This document shows, piece after piece, positions 1-11,605 of a DNA stretch of 64,000 nt. The position numbers were made by a program, and so were the translations under genes. The notes beneath the pieces are model-generated. The model was given only the letters and a program-made list of their open reading frames with translations. It ran no database searches and was not told where the DNA came from. How positions within the stretch are numbered: position 1 is the stretch's first letter; the number at the start of each line of letters is the position of its first letter. The DNA is from Rhizophlyctis rosea (taxonomy: Eukaryota > Chytridiomycota > Chytridiomycetes > Rhizophlyctidales > Rhizophlyctidaceae): the NCBI GenBank assembly GCA_027596075.1, contig JADGJC010000006.1, forward strand, positions 186,001 through 250,000, in the 5' to 3' direction.

Positions 1-1
1 C

Positions 2-1078
2 CTCAACCGCCGCCAAGCAATAGAAACAATCCTCCCACTCCTAACCTCCGCCCCCGAATCCTCAACAACCGCCACACTCGAAACAACCGAACCCGCCACC
101 CCACAACCAACGCACAAGCTCGCATTATCCTACACGTTGCAATTCATCGGGTCCATCCTGATGATCTTCGCGAACGGAGCGTACATTATTGCTATTGAGT
201 GTTGTGCGGCTCGGAGTGATGTTTTAATCGATGTGGAGAAGGTTTTGAGGGAGGATGAGGAGGGTGATGGGAAGGTTGTGGGGGATGTGGAGGAGGAGGG
301 AAGTGTGACGGAAAGTGAGGGGAGTGAAGGACGGGGTCCTCGTGTTATATCTGCGGAGGCGTCTAGTGCTATGATGGATGTTCCCGCTACTACGGAACCA
401 CAACCCACACTTCCTCATGGCGTTATTGCGAACGAAGAGGCAGCTCTATCACTGCATAAAACTCCTTCTGCAGTTAGTAGCACAAGTAGCAGCGGGGAAG
501 AAACAGAAGCTCATAAAGCCCCACGTCAAACCCAAAAAGCAGCCAAAAAACTGCAAGATATCCGCAACCAAACCATAGGCCTAACACCAAACACAGAAAA
601 GAACATGATCGCCGCCGTAAGATCCCTGCAAATGGCTCCCGACGTTCGTAAAATGCAGAAAGAAGCAACTTCATCCCATGGTGTTGTGTCCTCAGAACAG
701 GATCTCGACTCCCAGGGTGAACAAAATGTAGTAACTTCGGATGAAGAGGAAGCGGTGACAATACCACGTTCACCAATATCGCCTCCACCCAAAGCGAAGG
801 CAACAATTCGTAAAGATACAGCGGAGGTAGATATCGGATTGACACCAAATACGGAGAAGGGTATGATTGGGGCGATAAGGGCGTTGCAAACCATTCCGGA
901 TGTTCGGAAGATGCAGGAGTGGGCTCGGTCTGGCGAGAGAGGAGGTGGATCAAGTATGCAGGCAGGAGGGGACGAATCTCAGGAGGAGGATGAGAGGTCA
1001 GCGGTGGGTTCGTCGGCGAGGTGGTTAAAGAAGAAGAATAATGGGAACAATGCGGAGTTTTCAATAGAAGAATTGTAG
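2..1078 (+). CDS. C-terminal part of a membrane protein with a long cytosolic tail and a duplicated 28-residue motif
   Basis: The frame is open from the left edge, so the gene starts outside the window. About 45 residues in, a hydrophobic stretch (LQFIGSILMIFANGAYIIAI) looks like a last transmembrane helix. An acidic, Ser/Thr-rich, probably disordered tail follows, to the TAG at 1076-1078. The tail carries two near copies of one motif, at about 580-657 (IGLTPNTEKNMIAAVRSLQ...) and 832-918 (IGLTPNTEKGMIGAIRALQ...), each ending in PDVRKMQ. The repeat suggests a short binding module used twice. I do not recognise the family; a transporter or channel with a regulatory tail is possible, but only the final helix is visible. 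The C-rich start and G-rich continuation of the exon are a striking composition change. Confidence 0.75.
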   Translation, partial: LNRRQAIETILPLLTSAPESSTTATLETTEPATPQPTHKLALSYTLQFIGSILMIFANGAYIIAIECCAARSDVLIDVEKVLREDEEGDGKVVGDVEEEGSVTESEGSEGRGPRVISAEASSAMMDVPATTEPQPTLPHGVIANEEAALSLHKTPSAVSSTSSSGEETEAHKAPRQTQKAAKKLQDIRNQTIGLTPNTEKNMIAAVRSLQMAPDVRKMQKEATSSHGVVSSEQDLDSQGEQNVVTSDEEEAVTIPRSPISPPPKAKATIRKDTAEVDIGLTPNTEKGMIGAIRALQTIPDVRKMQEWARSGERGGGSSMQAGGDESQEEDERSAVGSSARWLKKKNNGNNAEFSIEEL

Positions 1079-1310
1079 TACTTTCCCCCAACCCCCGTAT
1101 CTGCAAACAGCAACCCACACTTCTCGAAATACCAAGGCTCACTGTATTAGCAAGTTGTGTCACTGATCATGGGTATCATTAACAATATACTGTACATAAA
1201 ATTACAAATCTCAAAAAGAAACCATTACAAATGGGACTTTACCAAGGGTCAAACCTTCATCATCATCATCACGTCCCCACCACGCGTCCTCACATTCCCA
1301 CCACCCATCC

Positions 1311-3135
1311 TCACATTCCCTGCACCACACCCCCCTTCTCAATCTCCTCCACAAACGCCGCCGCAATCCCCTCCAAAGGCCACTTCTCAATCGTCGTCTT
1401 CACCAAACTCCCCACCCCACCACCCCCAGCACACATCGCAAAATCCAAGCCTGGATTATCGCTCTTCACCAAATTGGGTGCCCAGACGATGGCGAGGTTT
1501 TGCGCGTGCATGAGATTTGTGGTGGAGTGTTCGTGGACTTCGTGGAGGAGGTCGAAGAGGGCGATGAAGAGCATTTTGGCGGGGGCGGTGAGGAGGGGGA
1601 AGATGGTGGAGGATATGTAGGTTGCTTGGTCTTCTGGCGTGGTGCATTCTGTAAAATTACGGCGACATATGTTAGTGCGTGCTTGACCGTAATGCATGAT
1701 GATGTTCCGCACATACTTGATATTCCATTTATGATTTCGTACATCTTCCCCGGGAATAACTGTTGTTATGAAAAGTTAAGAAATCATTCCACAGCCCAGT
1801 CTCATAGCCAAGACACCCTCCACGTACTGCCTGTGGTAAATCCCGGAAATACATTTTCAGGAGCACACACGCAATATGAACATCCTCCACTGGTGATGAC
1901 ACCAGCGGACGTTCACCTTGATCGTATGCTTTCTTGGCAGCTTGAACGGCCCTGGAGGCAGGGGAACGTCGAAATATTCCTTCTGCATCCAGCCCTACAC
2001 GATCAAACATCTCAGATGTGGGCAAAACCTCATTGTTACCATAGCTGGAAGGTACCCTACCGTATGTCCGTATGACAGATATGCAATCGGTAACGACCAC
2101 AGGTATTCCCTTCTCAGCATTAGGTCCCATCAACGACTCCAGGTCGCCGCCGAACTGGCGAGATTCGGTGACAGAGGATAGACTGCGGCTCATTGTTTCG
2201 GGTGCTACTCTGGATGGACGTTCGTATTTGGCGTTCACACTTTGATAATGTTCCGATCAGTGAGTAGTTCCACATGCACCACTGAGGGAGAACTTACTCA
2301 TGAATTATTGGAGGAATGTCTAGTCTTTCAATAGGTACGAGTTTGGCAAGACTCGACAAGCTGTACACCCATATGACCTAACGCATGCGTGAATGATCAT
2401 CACAGGGCTCAAGTGGAACGTCACGACGATGCAAACCTTGCGTGCAAATTTCGGGCTGTATAGATTGATGGTATCAGTGCACAGAAACCGGTCGAATGAT
2501 CCACATTGACACCACTAACCTCACTACCGCCCCCATGAACTGCATCAGAAGTTTCGGCCACATTGTTGGATGAACAATGAAAAGATTCTTCAGGTTTTTG
2601 CGATACCTGGAGTATTGTTCAATCATAGCAAACTAAGACGCGTAATGCATCGACCAGACAACTTACTTTCGTGACAGGTTTGCGTATGTTCTGAAGATCC
2701 ATGCCCAAGACGGTGCGAAGTTCCCACCAGAAGCAAAGAAGACCATGACATAGTCGCTCTCAACGAATTGGTCGAGATGACCAAGAACGCAGCTAAAGTG
2801 CAAAATCGATATATTTCGTTATGTTTTGACCAGCGACTTCAAATCAACTGGTAAACCCACTTCAACAGAACATCATAGTCGGCTGTGGCTGGATCTGGGA
2901 GGTAACACGCATAGAACACGAGTAGCGGACGGCTCTCAAAGTCCACACCTATCCGCGACAGGGAATTCACGCGTCAACACCGTTGATAGTGTTTGAGCAC
3001 TGTGGGCTGTCAAGATGGCGAGTCGACCTTACCGGCCTGCTTTATTAGTTTTGAGGCCACCAGCTCACGGATCTCCGCCTCCGTCTTCCGCGGCGGAGGG
3101 CCATTACCGAGTGCGGAAGCGATAGCTGAGAACAT
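1311..3135 (-). CDS. CRAL-TRIO (Sec14-like) plus RhoGAP protein, ARHGAP1/p50RhoGAP type
   Basis: Predicted GTPase-activating protein for Rho-family GTPases with an N-terminal lipid-binding CRAL-TRIO fold. The start ATG (3133-3135) gives MFSAIASALGNG, then exon 1 splices (donor GTAAGG at 3032) to GVDFESRPLLVFYACYLPDP. Later exons give LDQFVESDYVMVFFASGGNF, YRKNLKNLFIVHPTMW and KFARKVIWVYSLSSLAKL, which follow the order seen in p50RhoGAP. After a linker the RhoGAP domain begins (1729-2238): GLDAEGIFRRSPASRAVQAA holds the arginine finger (R of FRRS), followed by CVLLKMYFRDLP. The last exon (1311 to about 1650) carries HAQNLAIVWAPNLVKS. At least seven exons are needed. The donor before the last exon is uncertain. 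The order Sec14 then RhoGAP is diagnostic, so confidence is high for family and moderate for exact splice sites. Confidence 0.88.
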
Positions 3136-4135
3136 TGCAATAGCGTATGCCACCAAATAGTGTACATATGCCTTCGGTTGTCAATGTCGTGAACAGAGTT
3201 GTTGAATTTAAAATGAGGTGGGATTGTGAGACCGGGTGAGACGGCCCGGCGTCACGGTGTGGGTTGTGCCCTCGTGAGGGCGCGTGCTGCGCCATCATCC
3301 CAAATGTGGTTAGATGAAGGTATGAAGCTATTGGCGAGCTATGAAGAAGTTATCCATCTGTGAACGCGTTTTTGAAGCAAAGATTGCAATGGGCGCGGTT
3401 AAACTGGTTGGTGCTCTCACCGCATCTTGTTCGGTTATGGTGCGCCTGCGGGGGCTGCAGGAAACTGCTAGATTCTAAACTCCGGCTCAGCCACAAACCG
3501 ACAGATTTGACGCGTTCCAGCTGGCTGTAATGCACCCCTCAACTTGCGTGGTGACAAGGACCCGCATGAACGAACGCAGCGCCACGGGTGTGGCTGTGCT
3601 ACAAAGCCCAACGCCACAATTGCATCCACCATGATTTGCCAAAAGACTCCACTCACCTTTCCCTCCTAACATACCCGGATCCTGGCGATGGGTATGTTTT
3701 GCAAGTGCGGTTTTCGATACAACACATATACTGAGTATTTCCTTCAGGCTGACAAGAGCTGTCACAAAGACGCCATCTCCTTTGGACGGACTACTTCTTG
3801 CAATCAGTTAAGTTCAGTGCCCAGTTCCCCTCTGCACAACGTTTTACTCCCCTCGGATTGGTCAATGAGGCGGGGGGTAAGGGGTGGTGGTATGGAGCTA
3901 TCTGGTGGTCCGTTTCCTTCGCAGCTCTTCAGTAGTGATACGATTCCGACGTCCCAGTGGTCCCTTTTTGTGGACCAGGCCTACCACTGCCTGTCGCGAG
4001 ACTCGTGTCGTTGCAATCCGAGTTGGGAGTTACTTCAAAACGAAATGCCTGATTCTTTTATTGTACACACAGATAATACACCTCCCGGGCATGAGGTCGA
4101 CAAAGGGCCCGATGGCTGCGTTTAGCTTAGACTAT

Positions 4136-4268
4136 TGCAAAAGCGACCGTTAAACTCGGTGGCCACCGGCAACGGTGGACAAGGATGTGTTTTCGCGGGG
4201 GCCCACGATAGCTTTAGAACCTGCAAAAGCGACCGTTAAACTCGGTGGCCACTGGCAACAGTGGACAA
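4136..4268. repeat. Tandem 47-nt structured element, two copies 86 nt apart
   Basis: Copies at 4136-4182 and 4222-4268 match at 45 of 47 positions. Each can fold into a 4-bp hairpin (ACCG, 7-nt loop, CGGT) followed by a 6-bp hairpin closed by a GCAA tetraloop. The only two differences (C4167 to T4253 and G4174 to A4260) are partners in the same base pair, so the stem is kept. A short TAGCTT(T)AGA word precedes both copies and recurs near 4315. No gene overlaps. It may be a small structured RNA or a cruciform-forming DNA repeat; no known class is recognised. Confidence 0.7.
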
Positions 4269-4417
4269 ATACAAACGTGGTGCTCATCCGCTGGGGTGTC
4301 GTTCCTTCTATGATTAGCTTTAGAAGTGTGCATTGAATATAATATGAATTACATGAATTTGAATATGTTGTTCGTTGTGTTTTGACTTGTGTTCTATGTA
4401 AATCATCCGTCTATCCG

Positions 4418-4765
4418 TATCTCAATCAATAATGGCCATCCATCCAACTTCTTTTTACATCCTCGTTCTTCAGAAGAAGCTCTTTCAATCTTGCTATCCC
4501 ATGTGTCTCTGTAGTGCTGTCTGCTCAAGTTATGTGTGTGCGAAGTCGCGCGGGTCCTTCCTTACGCGCTTCCCGCTGGTTGCCGGCCAACCGTCTGACA
4601 CCGGTATCCCAATGAATAATGGCCATCCATCCAATATTTTTGGATACTAGTAATCCTCAGAAGCAGCGCTTTCGAAGCATACCACTTATAACGTCTTCCA
4701 TAAGACTCTGTGTGTGGTGTGTGTGAAATGTCGTGGCCGTTTGGACGCGCTCCCCGGCTGTTCCA
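4418..4765. repeat. Diverged direct duplication, about 170 nt per copy
   Basis: A block starting at 4418 is repeated from 4605, offset 187 nt. The first 30 nt of the copies differ at two positions and share AATGGCCATCCATCCAA. Later matches are patchy: CAGAAGAAGCTCTTTC against CAGAAGCAGCGCTTTC, and ACGCGCTTCCCGCTGGTTGCC against ACGCGCTCCCCGGCTGTTCC in the closing part. It is an old tandem duplication in non-coding DNA with no coding frame preserved. Confidence 0.7.
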
Positions 4766-5130
4766 TCTTCATCATGACACTCCATATTGCGCACCACTCA
4801 TTACGAACGACAGCATATGCTCTCCCAGCGAGGCCTACATGCTATACATCATACTTGAGAAGACGTTACTATTTTCATATTCACAGCTATTACCATTGAT
4901 TACGTTTCTTTCATTACTGTAGTTCTCACCCTCCACACTATGCAGACCTTCCCCATGCCAACGACCCCACCATAACACTATCCACAAAACAACTATCTAC
5001 ATATGTTCATCTGTGCACAAGTAAGATTAGTAAAGAAAAGAAAGTGTTCCTCGCTTCGTCCAGCGAAAGAAGATAAATCCCTTCTCCCCCTCCCGCATGT
5101 TCCTCTCGTAGAGGCTTTCCGCAAAAGAGT

Positions 5131-7446
5131 TCACGACGTCGTAGTGTTGACGGGGAGTAGGTTTGCCAGAGTTTGCGTGCCAGGTTTGAGACGGAAGGAG
5201 CCGACGACTTCTTTTGCGGCGGTGACGAGAGTGTAGCGGACGACGAAGTTGTAACCGTCCTCTGCGAGGTGGAATATACCCGTCAGTAAGCTGTCAAAAG
5301 GTGAAGTCCACCAGCACGTCCTGCATCCCCACCTTCTTCCGACACACTCGTAACATTATCATACCCCTCAATCTCCTTATACACCAACGCACAAGTCGAA
5401 ACATAATCCGGAACCCCATTGATATAATCGATAAACTTGAACAGCTGCTTCTCCTGCTCCCGGATGTCTTTGATATCGCTCGCATTGTGGTGCATGCGCA
5501 TCACGAATGCATCTGGGAGCGGTTCGTGGCGACGGATGTTGTAATAGTCAGTTCGATCGTATGGGTCCGGCGTGCGAGGGTTGTATGGGCTTCCATGTGC
5601 GGATGTCGCATCAATGGTCTGCCGTCTCGCTATGGCGTCGGCGATGCTTCGCTTTTTCCTGCCGCCCCAAACGGGTTGTCTCAAGCGAGGGTCGGTGATC
5701 TTGGAATTGGGTGGGCCGATGGAGTTGGAGTAGGAGAAGCACTGGTGAATGAGTGGAATGTTAGAGTTGGATACTGGGAGGAGTGTGCGCAGAAACAAAC
5801 GACAACACACCATTGCGCCTTTTGCACCATTCCCGGCGGGATTGAGTACCTCCTTGACTGCTGTGTCCGCCCACAGACCGTAAAAGACCAGAATATCGGT
5901 GGACTTGGCATCAAAGTTGTTCCATCCCGGTCTGTTGTTTCCCGAGTATTGGAAGGCAGCTTTCGGATGTTCTTTCTGCCATTTCCACCACCATCGGTCA
6001 ACATTGGCGTGATGCAGGAAGAATACGCTGTGACCACGGTTGTTAGTGGGAGCTTGATGCTAGTCTTATCATTATTGGCAACTTACGGATCTGTAACGCA
6101 ATGATCAGTACAGGAACGCACATTCCATAAGCATGTTCAGCAATACACACCGTTGACACTCAGCGTGGGATCCCACATGTCGCCGCCGATGGCCGCGTGA
6201 ATGCTGTTGCTATTACGGTTTTACCAGTCAGCACATTGCATGCAATGAAGCGAAGTATGAGACCGTTCAACATACTGTGGATGATTCTCCAAACCACGTC
6301 GAAATTGATCGTAAGTATCGACGGCCGTCACGTAATCCATCTCCACTGGTGAGAATTGAGCGCCCAGCCTGCGGATATGAGCAAAGACTTTGATCAAACT
6401 TGCTGAAAGGATGAGCTCACCGCGCATGCGACGAAACTTACATGTCTCCAAAGTTCGGGTCGCTCTTGGAACCCGTCTGCCAATCTCTCTGAACACAATG
6501 CCGGTATGGGAAAGTAGCCTGAACGCTGAAATTTCCATTTTTGATGCATCCATTCTTTTTTGGATCGCCATTCCCGCCTGTTGCACGACTTGATGAGCAG
6601 CTTCCTTGTCAGCACGGGGTCGCATGCCAAGACGCATACCAAAGTACTGGCGCTTCCAGATCAAAGATTTCTCCGGCGCCTGAGAATCGTGAGACCAATC
6701 CCAATAGGGTAGCGGTTTCTTCCATCCGCAGGTCTTGAGAGCTTCTTCCAGCGCTCTAATGAAGACCCTATGCCATGGGAGGAAGGCAGCCTGTGGACGC
6801 GATGATTGTGAATATTCATGAATGATGCCACCGCAAAACGATTACGCGTACGGTATTGTGCGCCTGCATAAGTGCCTTCCCTAAAGAGTTGAAGCATAAT
6901 CGTTAAGTCAGAGCGCAAGTAAACAAATCGAAACATGGACCACGTACAGTGAGAGTAAACAAAGTCATCATACGCGCTAGGACTTTTGATAGCTTTCCGC
7001 AAACGACTCGGCTTCGACCTCAAGCACTTCAGCGCCAGCACGTACTTCTCCCTGTCCGCTTCGGAGTATTCCCTGAATTCCTTCCTGACCCACTTCTTTG
7101 GGTTGCAAGACATCTTCACACCAGTCGGTTTCCATGCGGGATATTTGGTAGAGCCCCATGGATCCAGGACGACTTTGTTGCCGATGCGTGTAGGGCCGCG
7201 TCGATTGTCGCTGCTGGCGACGTTGCGTTCGGGGTCAAATACTTTCGTTGCCTTGTTCGGTTTTGAGGCGCTGGCGTGGGAAGGTAGGTGGAGGGAGACT
7301 GGTGTAAATGACCATTTTGGTGTAATTTTAGACAGGTGCGTAGGGTTTTGGCGGCGAGAAAGGTGGAAGTTGTGCGGGATGCTGGTGACGGCGATGGGAG
7401 AGCATAGGAACGCAAACAAGATGATGTGGAGGATGTATGGGAGCAT
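5131..7446 (-). CDS. Secreted tyrosinase (type-3 copper monooxygenase)
   Basis: Oxidises monophenols and diphenols to quinones (melanin-type chemistry). The ATG at 7444-7446 opens a signal peptide, MLPYILHIILFAFLCSPIA, so the protein is probably secreted. All six copper-binding histidines appear once introns are removed. CuA: YDDFVYSH, then a 29-nt exon (6852-6880) giving WKALMQAHNT, then AAFLPWHRVFIRAL and PYWDWSHDSQAP. CuB: ENHPHNSIHAAIGGDMWDP, where the first His codon is split by an intron, then NDPVFFLHHANVDRWWWKW. The Asp-Pro before VFFLHH needs a 4-nt exon at 6087-6090. The last exon is read as joined through an intron of about 71 nt to GYNFVVRYTLVTAAKEVVGS and a TGA at 5131-5133. That ending is less sure than the core; without the splice the frame stops at 5283. 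Confidence 0.9.
6087..6090 (-). other. 4-nt micro-exon (ATCC on the coding strand) of the tyrosinase gene
   Basis: The upstream exon ends at 6151 with GTC AAC G. The downstream exon starts at 6027 with C GTA TTC TTC. Only insertion of the four bases ATCC, flanked by TTACAG and GTAAGT, restores N-D-P-V-F-F-L-H-H, the CuB signature of all tyrosinases. The two flanking introns would be 60 nt (6091-6150) and 59 nt (6028-6086). Direct joining of the outer exons shifts the frame. Confidence 0.85.
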
Positions 7447-8371
7447 CCTTATGTTACCACGAGCATCGATCGCAAGGACTGAAGCACAAGATCAAATTGG
7501 CGGGACGTGAACCTCCTCCGCTCAATATGAGTATGTGTGCTGGATGATGGTAAGACAAGGACAAGATTCGTCCGTTCCGACGCGTGGGATCCATTTGTGA
7601 AGAAGACATGACTAACGTGTAGACTAGACATGGAAGTTCCCCTTCTAGTCATGCGGCACGTTGTGGCCTGCATAAAGACGGACGAACAGTGCAAAAATTT
7701 GGGCAGACTGATGCAAAAAGAGGGTTGTAGGGTCCACCCAAATGAGCATTGAGCACTGACCAGCCACCTGAAACACGCGTGCTGGTGGTGCAGCGAAATG
7801 AATGAAATGGACCCCGCCACTCCGACCACTGCTGCACAAAGCTGCAACAACGGTTACAACATCTATACCACTTATACCCTCCCATTCCGATGAATCCCCA
7901 TGCCATTTTGCGTACAACCAATAGGTTCTGGAACTCTATTGTTCCGACATCAAGGTATTTGGGACCCACCATCATCCATGGGTGTGAGCATCTTTCTGTT
8001 TCTCGTAGGTTGCATATAATTGCAAGTCATCAACACTGACAACATCAGGGAAGAAGTCTTTTCCGACGTCATTTCGCCCACGGCTGATGTGCCGATGTTC
8101 TAATAGGAATGGTGCGCAATCAATTGGGCCAATCGTTCATACTTACGGTCGGACTTGGGGTAATCCCCGCAACCAGTCCAACATTCACATATCTCACATA
8201 TTATACAAAACAGGAAATTACACTATATCTACAATTTGGGAAGTCGGGTCCGCTACTCTATATGTGGGAATATGTGGCAACTAACGCCAACAAAACTCGA
8301 GCCGAAGGAGCCAAAAAATTACTGCGGAAAGGGAATACGGGCATGGGCATTGAACTACCAGTTATATGAAC
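7447..8371. other. Intergenic region upstream of the tyrosinase gene
   Basis: 925 bp with no supported gene; the open frames are short and overlapping. It must contain the tyrosinase promoter and the 3' end of the bZIP gene. Nothing else stands out. Confidence 0.5.
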
Positions 8372-9229
8372 TCAAGCAGGAAAATTTACGCCCGGTGGGG
8401 GCCCCTGATGCAGCATAGGGTGCGAGGTGAGGTTCGGAAGGACTGGCATCGGTAATAGAGTGTATGGTACTCCTGGTGGGGAATAACGAGATTAGCATCA
8501 AACCCAAATGCCCAAAATATCGGGAAGAAAACATACCAGGATCAAGAACCGGTTTCGAGATTGTAGTGGAAGCGCATGTGTTCAGCACTTGCCGAAGTTG
8601 CCGTTCCAATGATTCAAGCTTTTGCCCCATCTGTGCGTTCTCCTGCCTCAATCTTGCGTTCTCCTCCATAAGGCTTTCCTCCTTCTGTCGTTGCACCAGA
8701 GGGTCAGGAACCTTTGTGGCTTTCAAGGCATCCTAATGCATGATTAGTTTCGTGTTTATCGACGTCTCATACAACCGAAAACATACCTGAAGTTCCAAAA
8801 CTCGAGCTTCCAATGCTTTGACATACTTCTCCTTCCGCTCCCGAAAAGCACGCTGTGCGGCCCGATTCTGTGCGGTCCGTTTGTCTATCGGTTCATCATC
8901 TCGCGCTGGTTTCCTTCCGGGCTTCTTTTTGTCGACGTGCAGCAATGGAGATCCTTCGGACGAACCTAGGAAGTTTTGGTAAAAAGTTAGACTGGATTCG
9001 TCATTGACGTTGGATAGGCCAAAACCCTACCATTAGAACTTCCATCTTGTAAAGCGCGGACGCGCTTGATTATCTCTTCTTCATCGGTCGAGACGTCTTC
9101 CGCTGCTCGCTTTAGTGGTCTTCGTTCTTCATCGTCTGGTGAGAGAAGTCGGGTCTGGTAACTGCTGTGGCCGCTTACACCGACGGGGACCACACTATGT
9201 GCGAACGCGGTTGAATGGAGTTCGGTCAT
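8372..9229 (-). CDS. bZIP transcription factor, PAP1/YAP-like basic region
   Basis: Nuclear DNA-binding factor of 224 residues in four exons: 9031-9229, 8787-8965, 8537-8732 and 8372-8472, which sum to an exact number of codons. Exon 2 holds the basic region KRTAQNRAAQRAFRERKEKY; NRAAQRAFRERK is typical of fungal AP-1 (Pap1/Yap) factors rather than Gcn4 or CREB. The zipper runs across the exon 2/3 junction, with ALEARVLELQ, then MEENARLRQENAQMGQKLES and LERQLRQVL. The N-terminus is short and acidic (SPDDEERRPLKRAAED). The C-terminus is short (PMPVLPNLTSHPMLHQ) and lacks the cysteine-rich domains by which Yap1/Pap1 sense oxidants, so it is probably a smaller YAP-family member with another trigger. 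The start is the first ATG of the open exon. Confidence 0.85.
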
Positions 9230-9683
9230 ATGGTTTGCTTTCAGAATAGTTGTCTTTTTGTTCACTGTACGCAATGTAACGGCACGTATGTTTGTAGTGG
9301 TATCCGGATAGAAGTTTGTTGTCAACGATTTGTGAATGGGGGTGATGGGTTTCTGTGAAGGGTGAAGTAGTTTGGGGTAAGACTGCGAATTCGCAGCCCA
9401 GATGACGAAGTTGGTGGCGTTGCATTTGTGGTGGTGTCTCGTGCTTACGAACAATGACGTGGATAAATCTGCTGACAAATGCTAATTAGAACTACAAATA
9501 GCATCCAATAACAAATCCGATCCTTGATTTCAGCTCATTCCCGAAGTCCGTCAAGAGTTTTCTCGTTCTTTCACGCAAAATCCCACTCCCCAGACCAGAT
9601 TGAACTCACATAGGGACTGGGCGTGGGACATGTCTGTGGTTTTGATAGCAAGATCAACTTCCACCCCACTGATTACGTAGAAT
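9230..9683. promoter_or_regulatory. Shared divergent promoter region of the bZIP and KAT8-like genes
   Basis: 454 bp between two start codons that face away from each other. No open frame with domain content. No individual site is called. Confidence 0.5.
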
Positions 9684-11467
<1,784 letters not shown>

Positions 11468-11605
11468 AGATTGTATGAACTCCTCACAAATATACCCACA
11501 CTTCGCGCTGGTCGTCATACACATTGAATAATCTACAAGTGCACTGACAGGATCGATTTACATCATTCAGGGTATATGTACAGACCAAAAATTTTGAATA
11601 CCGTG

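Larger units (their letters stand above)
3136..5130. other. 2 kb stretch without a supported gene
   Basis: This lies between the RhoGAP gene's start and the tyrosinase gene's 3' end. Open frames here are short, use no recognisable domain and overlap on both strands. The segment holds two kinds of diverged tandem repeat, listed separately (4136-4268 and 4418-4765). The part next to 3136 should include the promoter of the RhoGAP gene. Confidence 0.6.

Noticed and set aside
474..1163. 229-residue minus-strand frame
   Set aside because: Antisense to the membrane-protein tail, whose duplicated motif shows the plus strand is the coding one.
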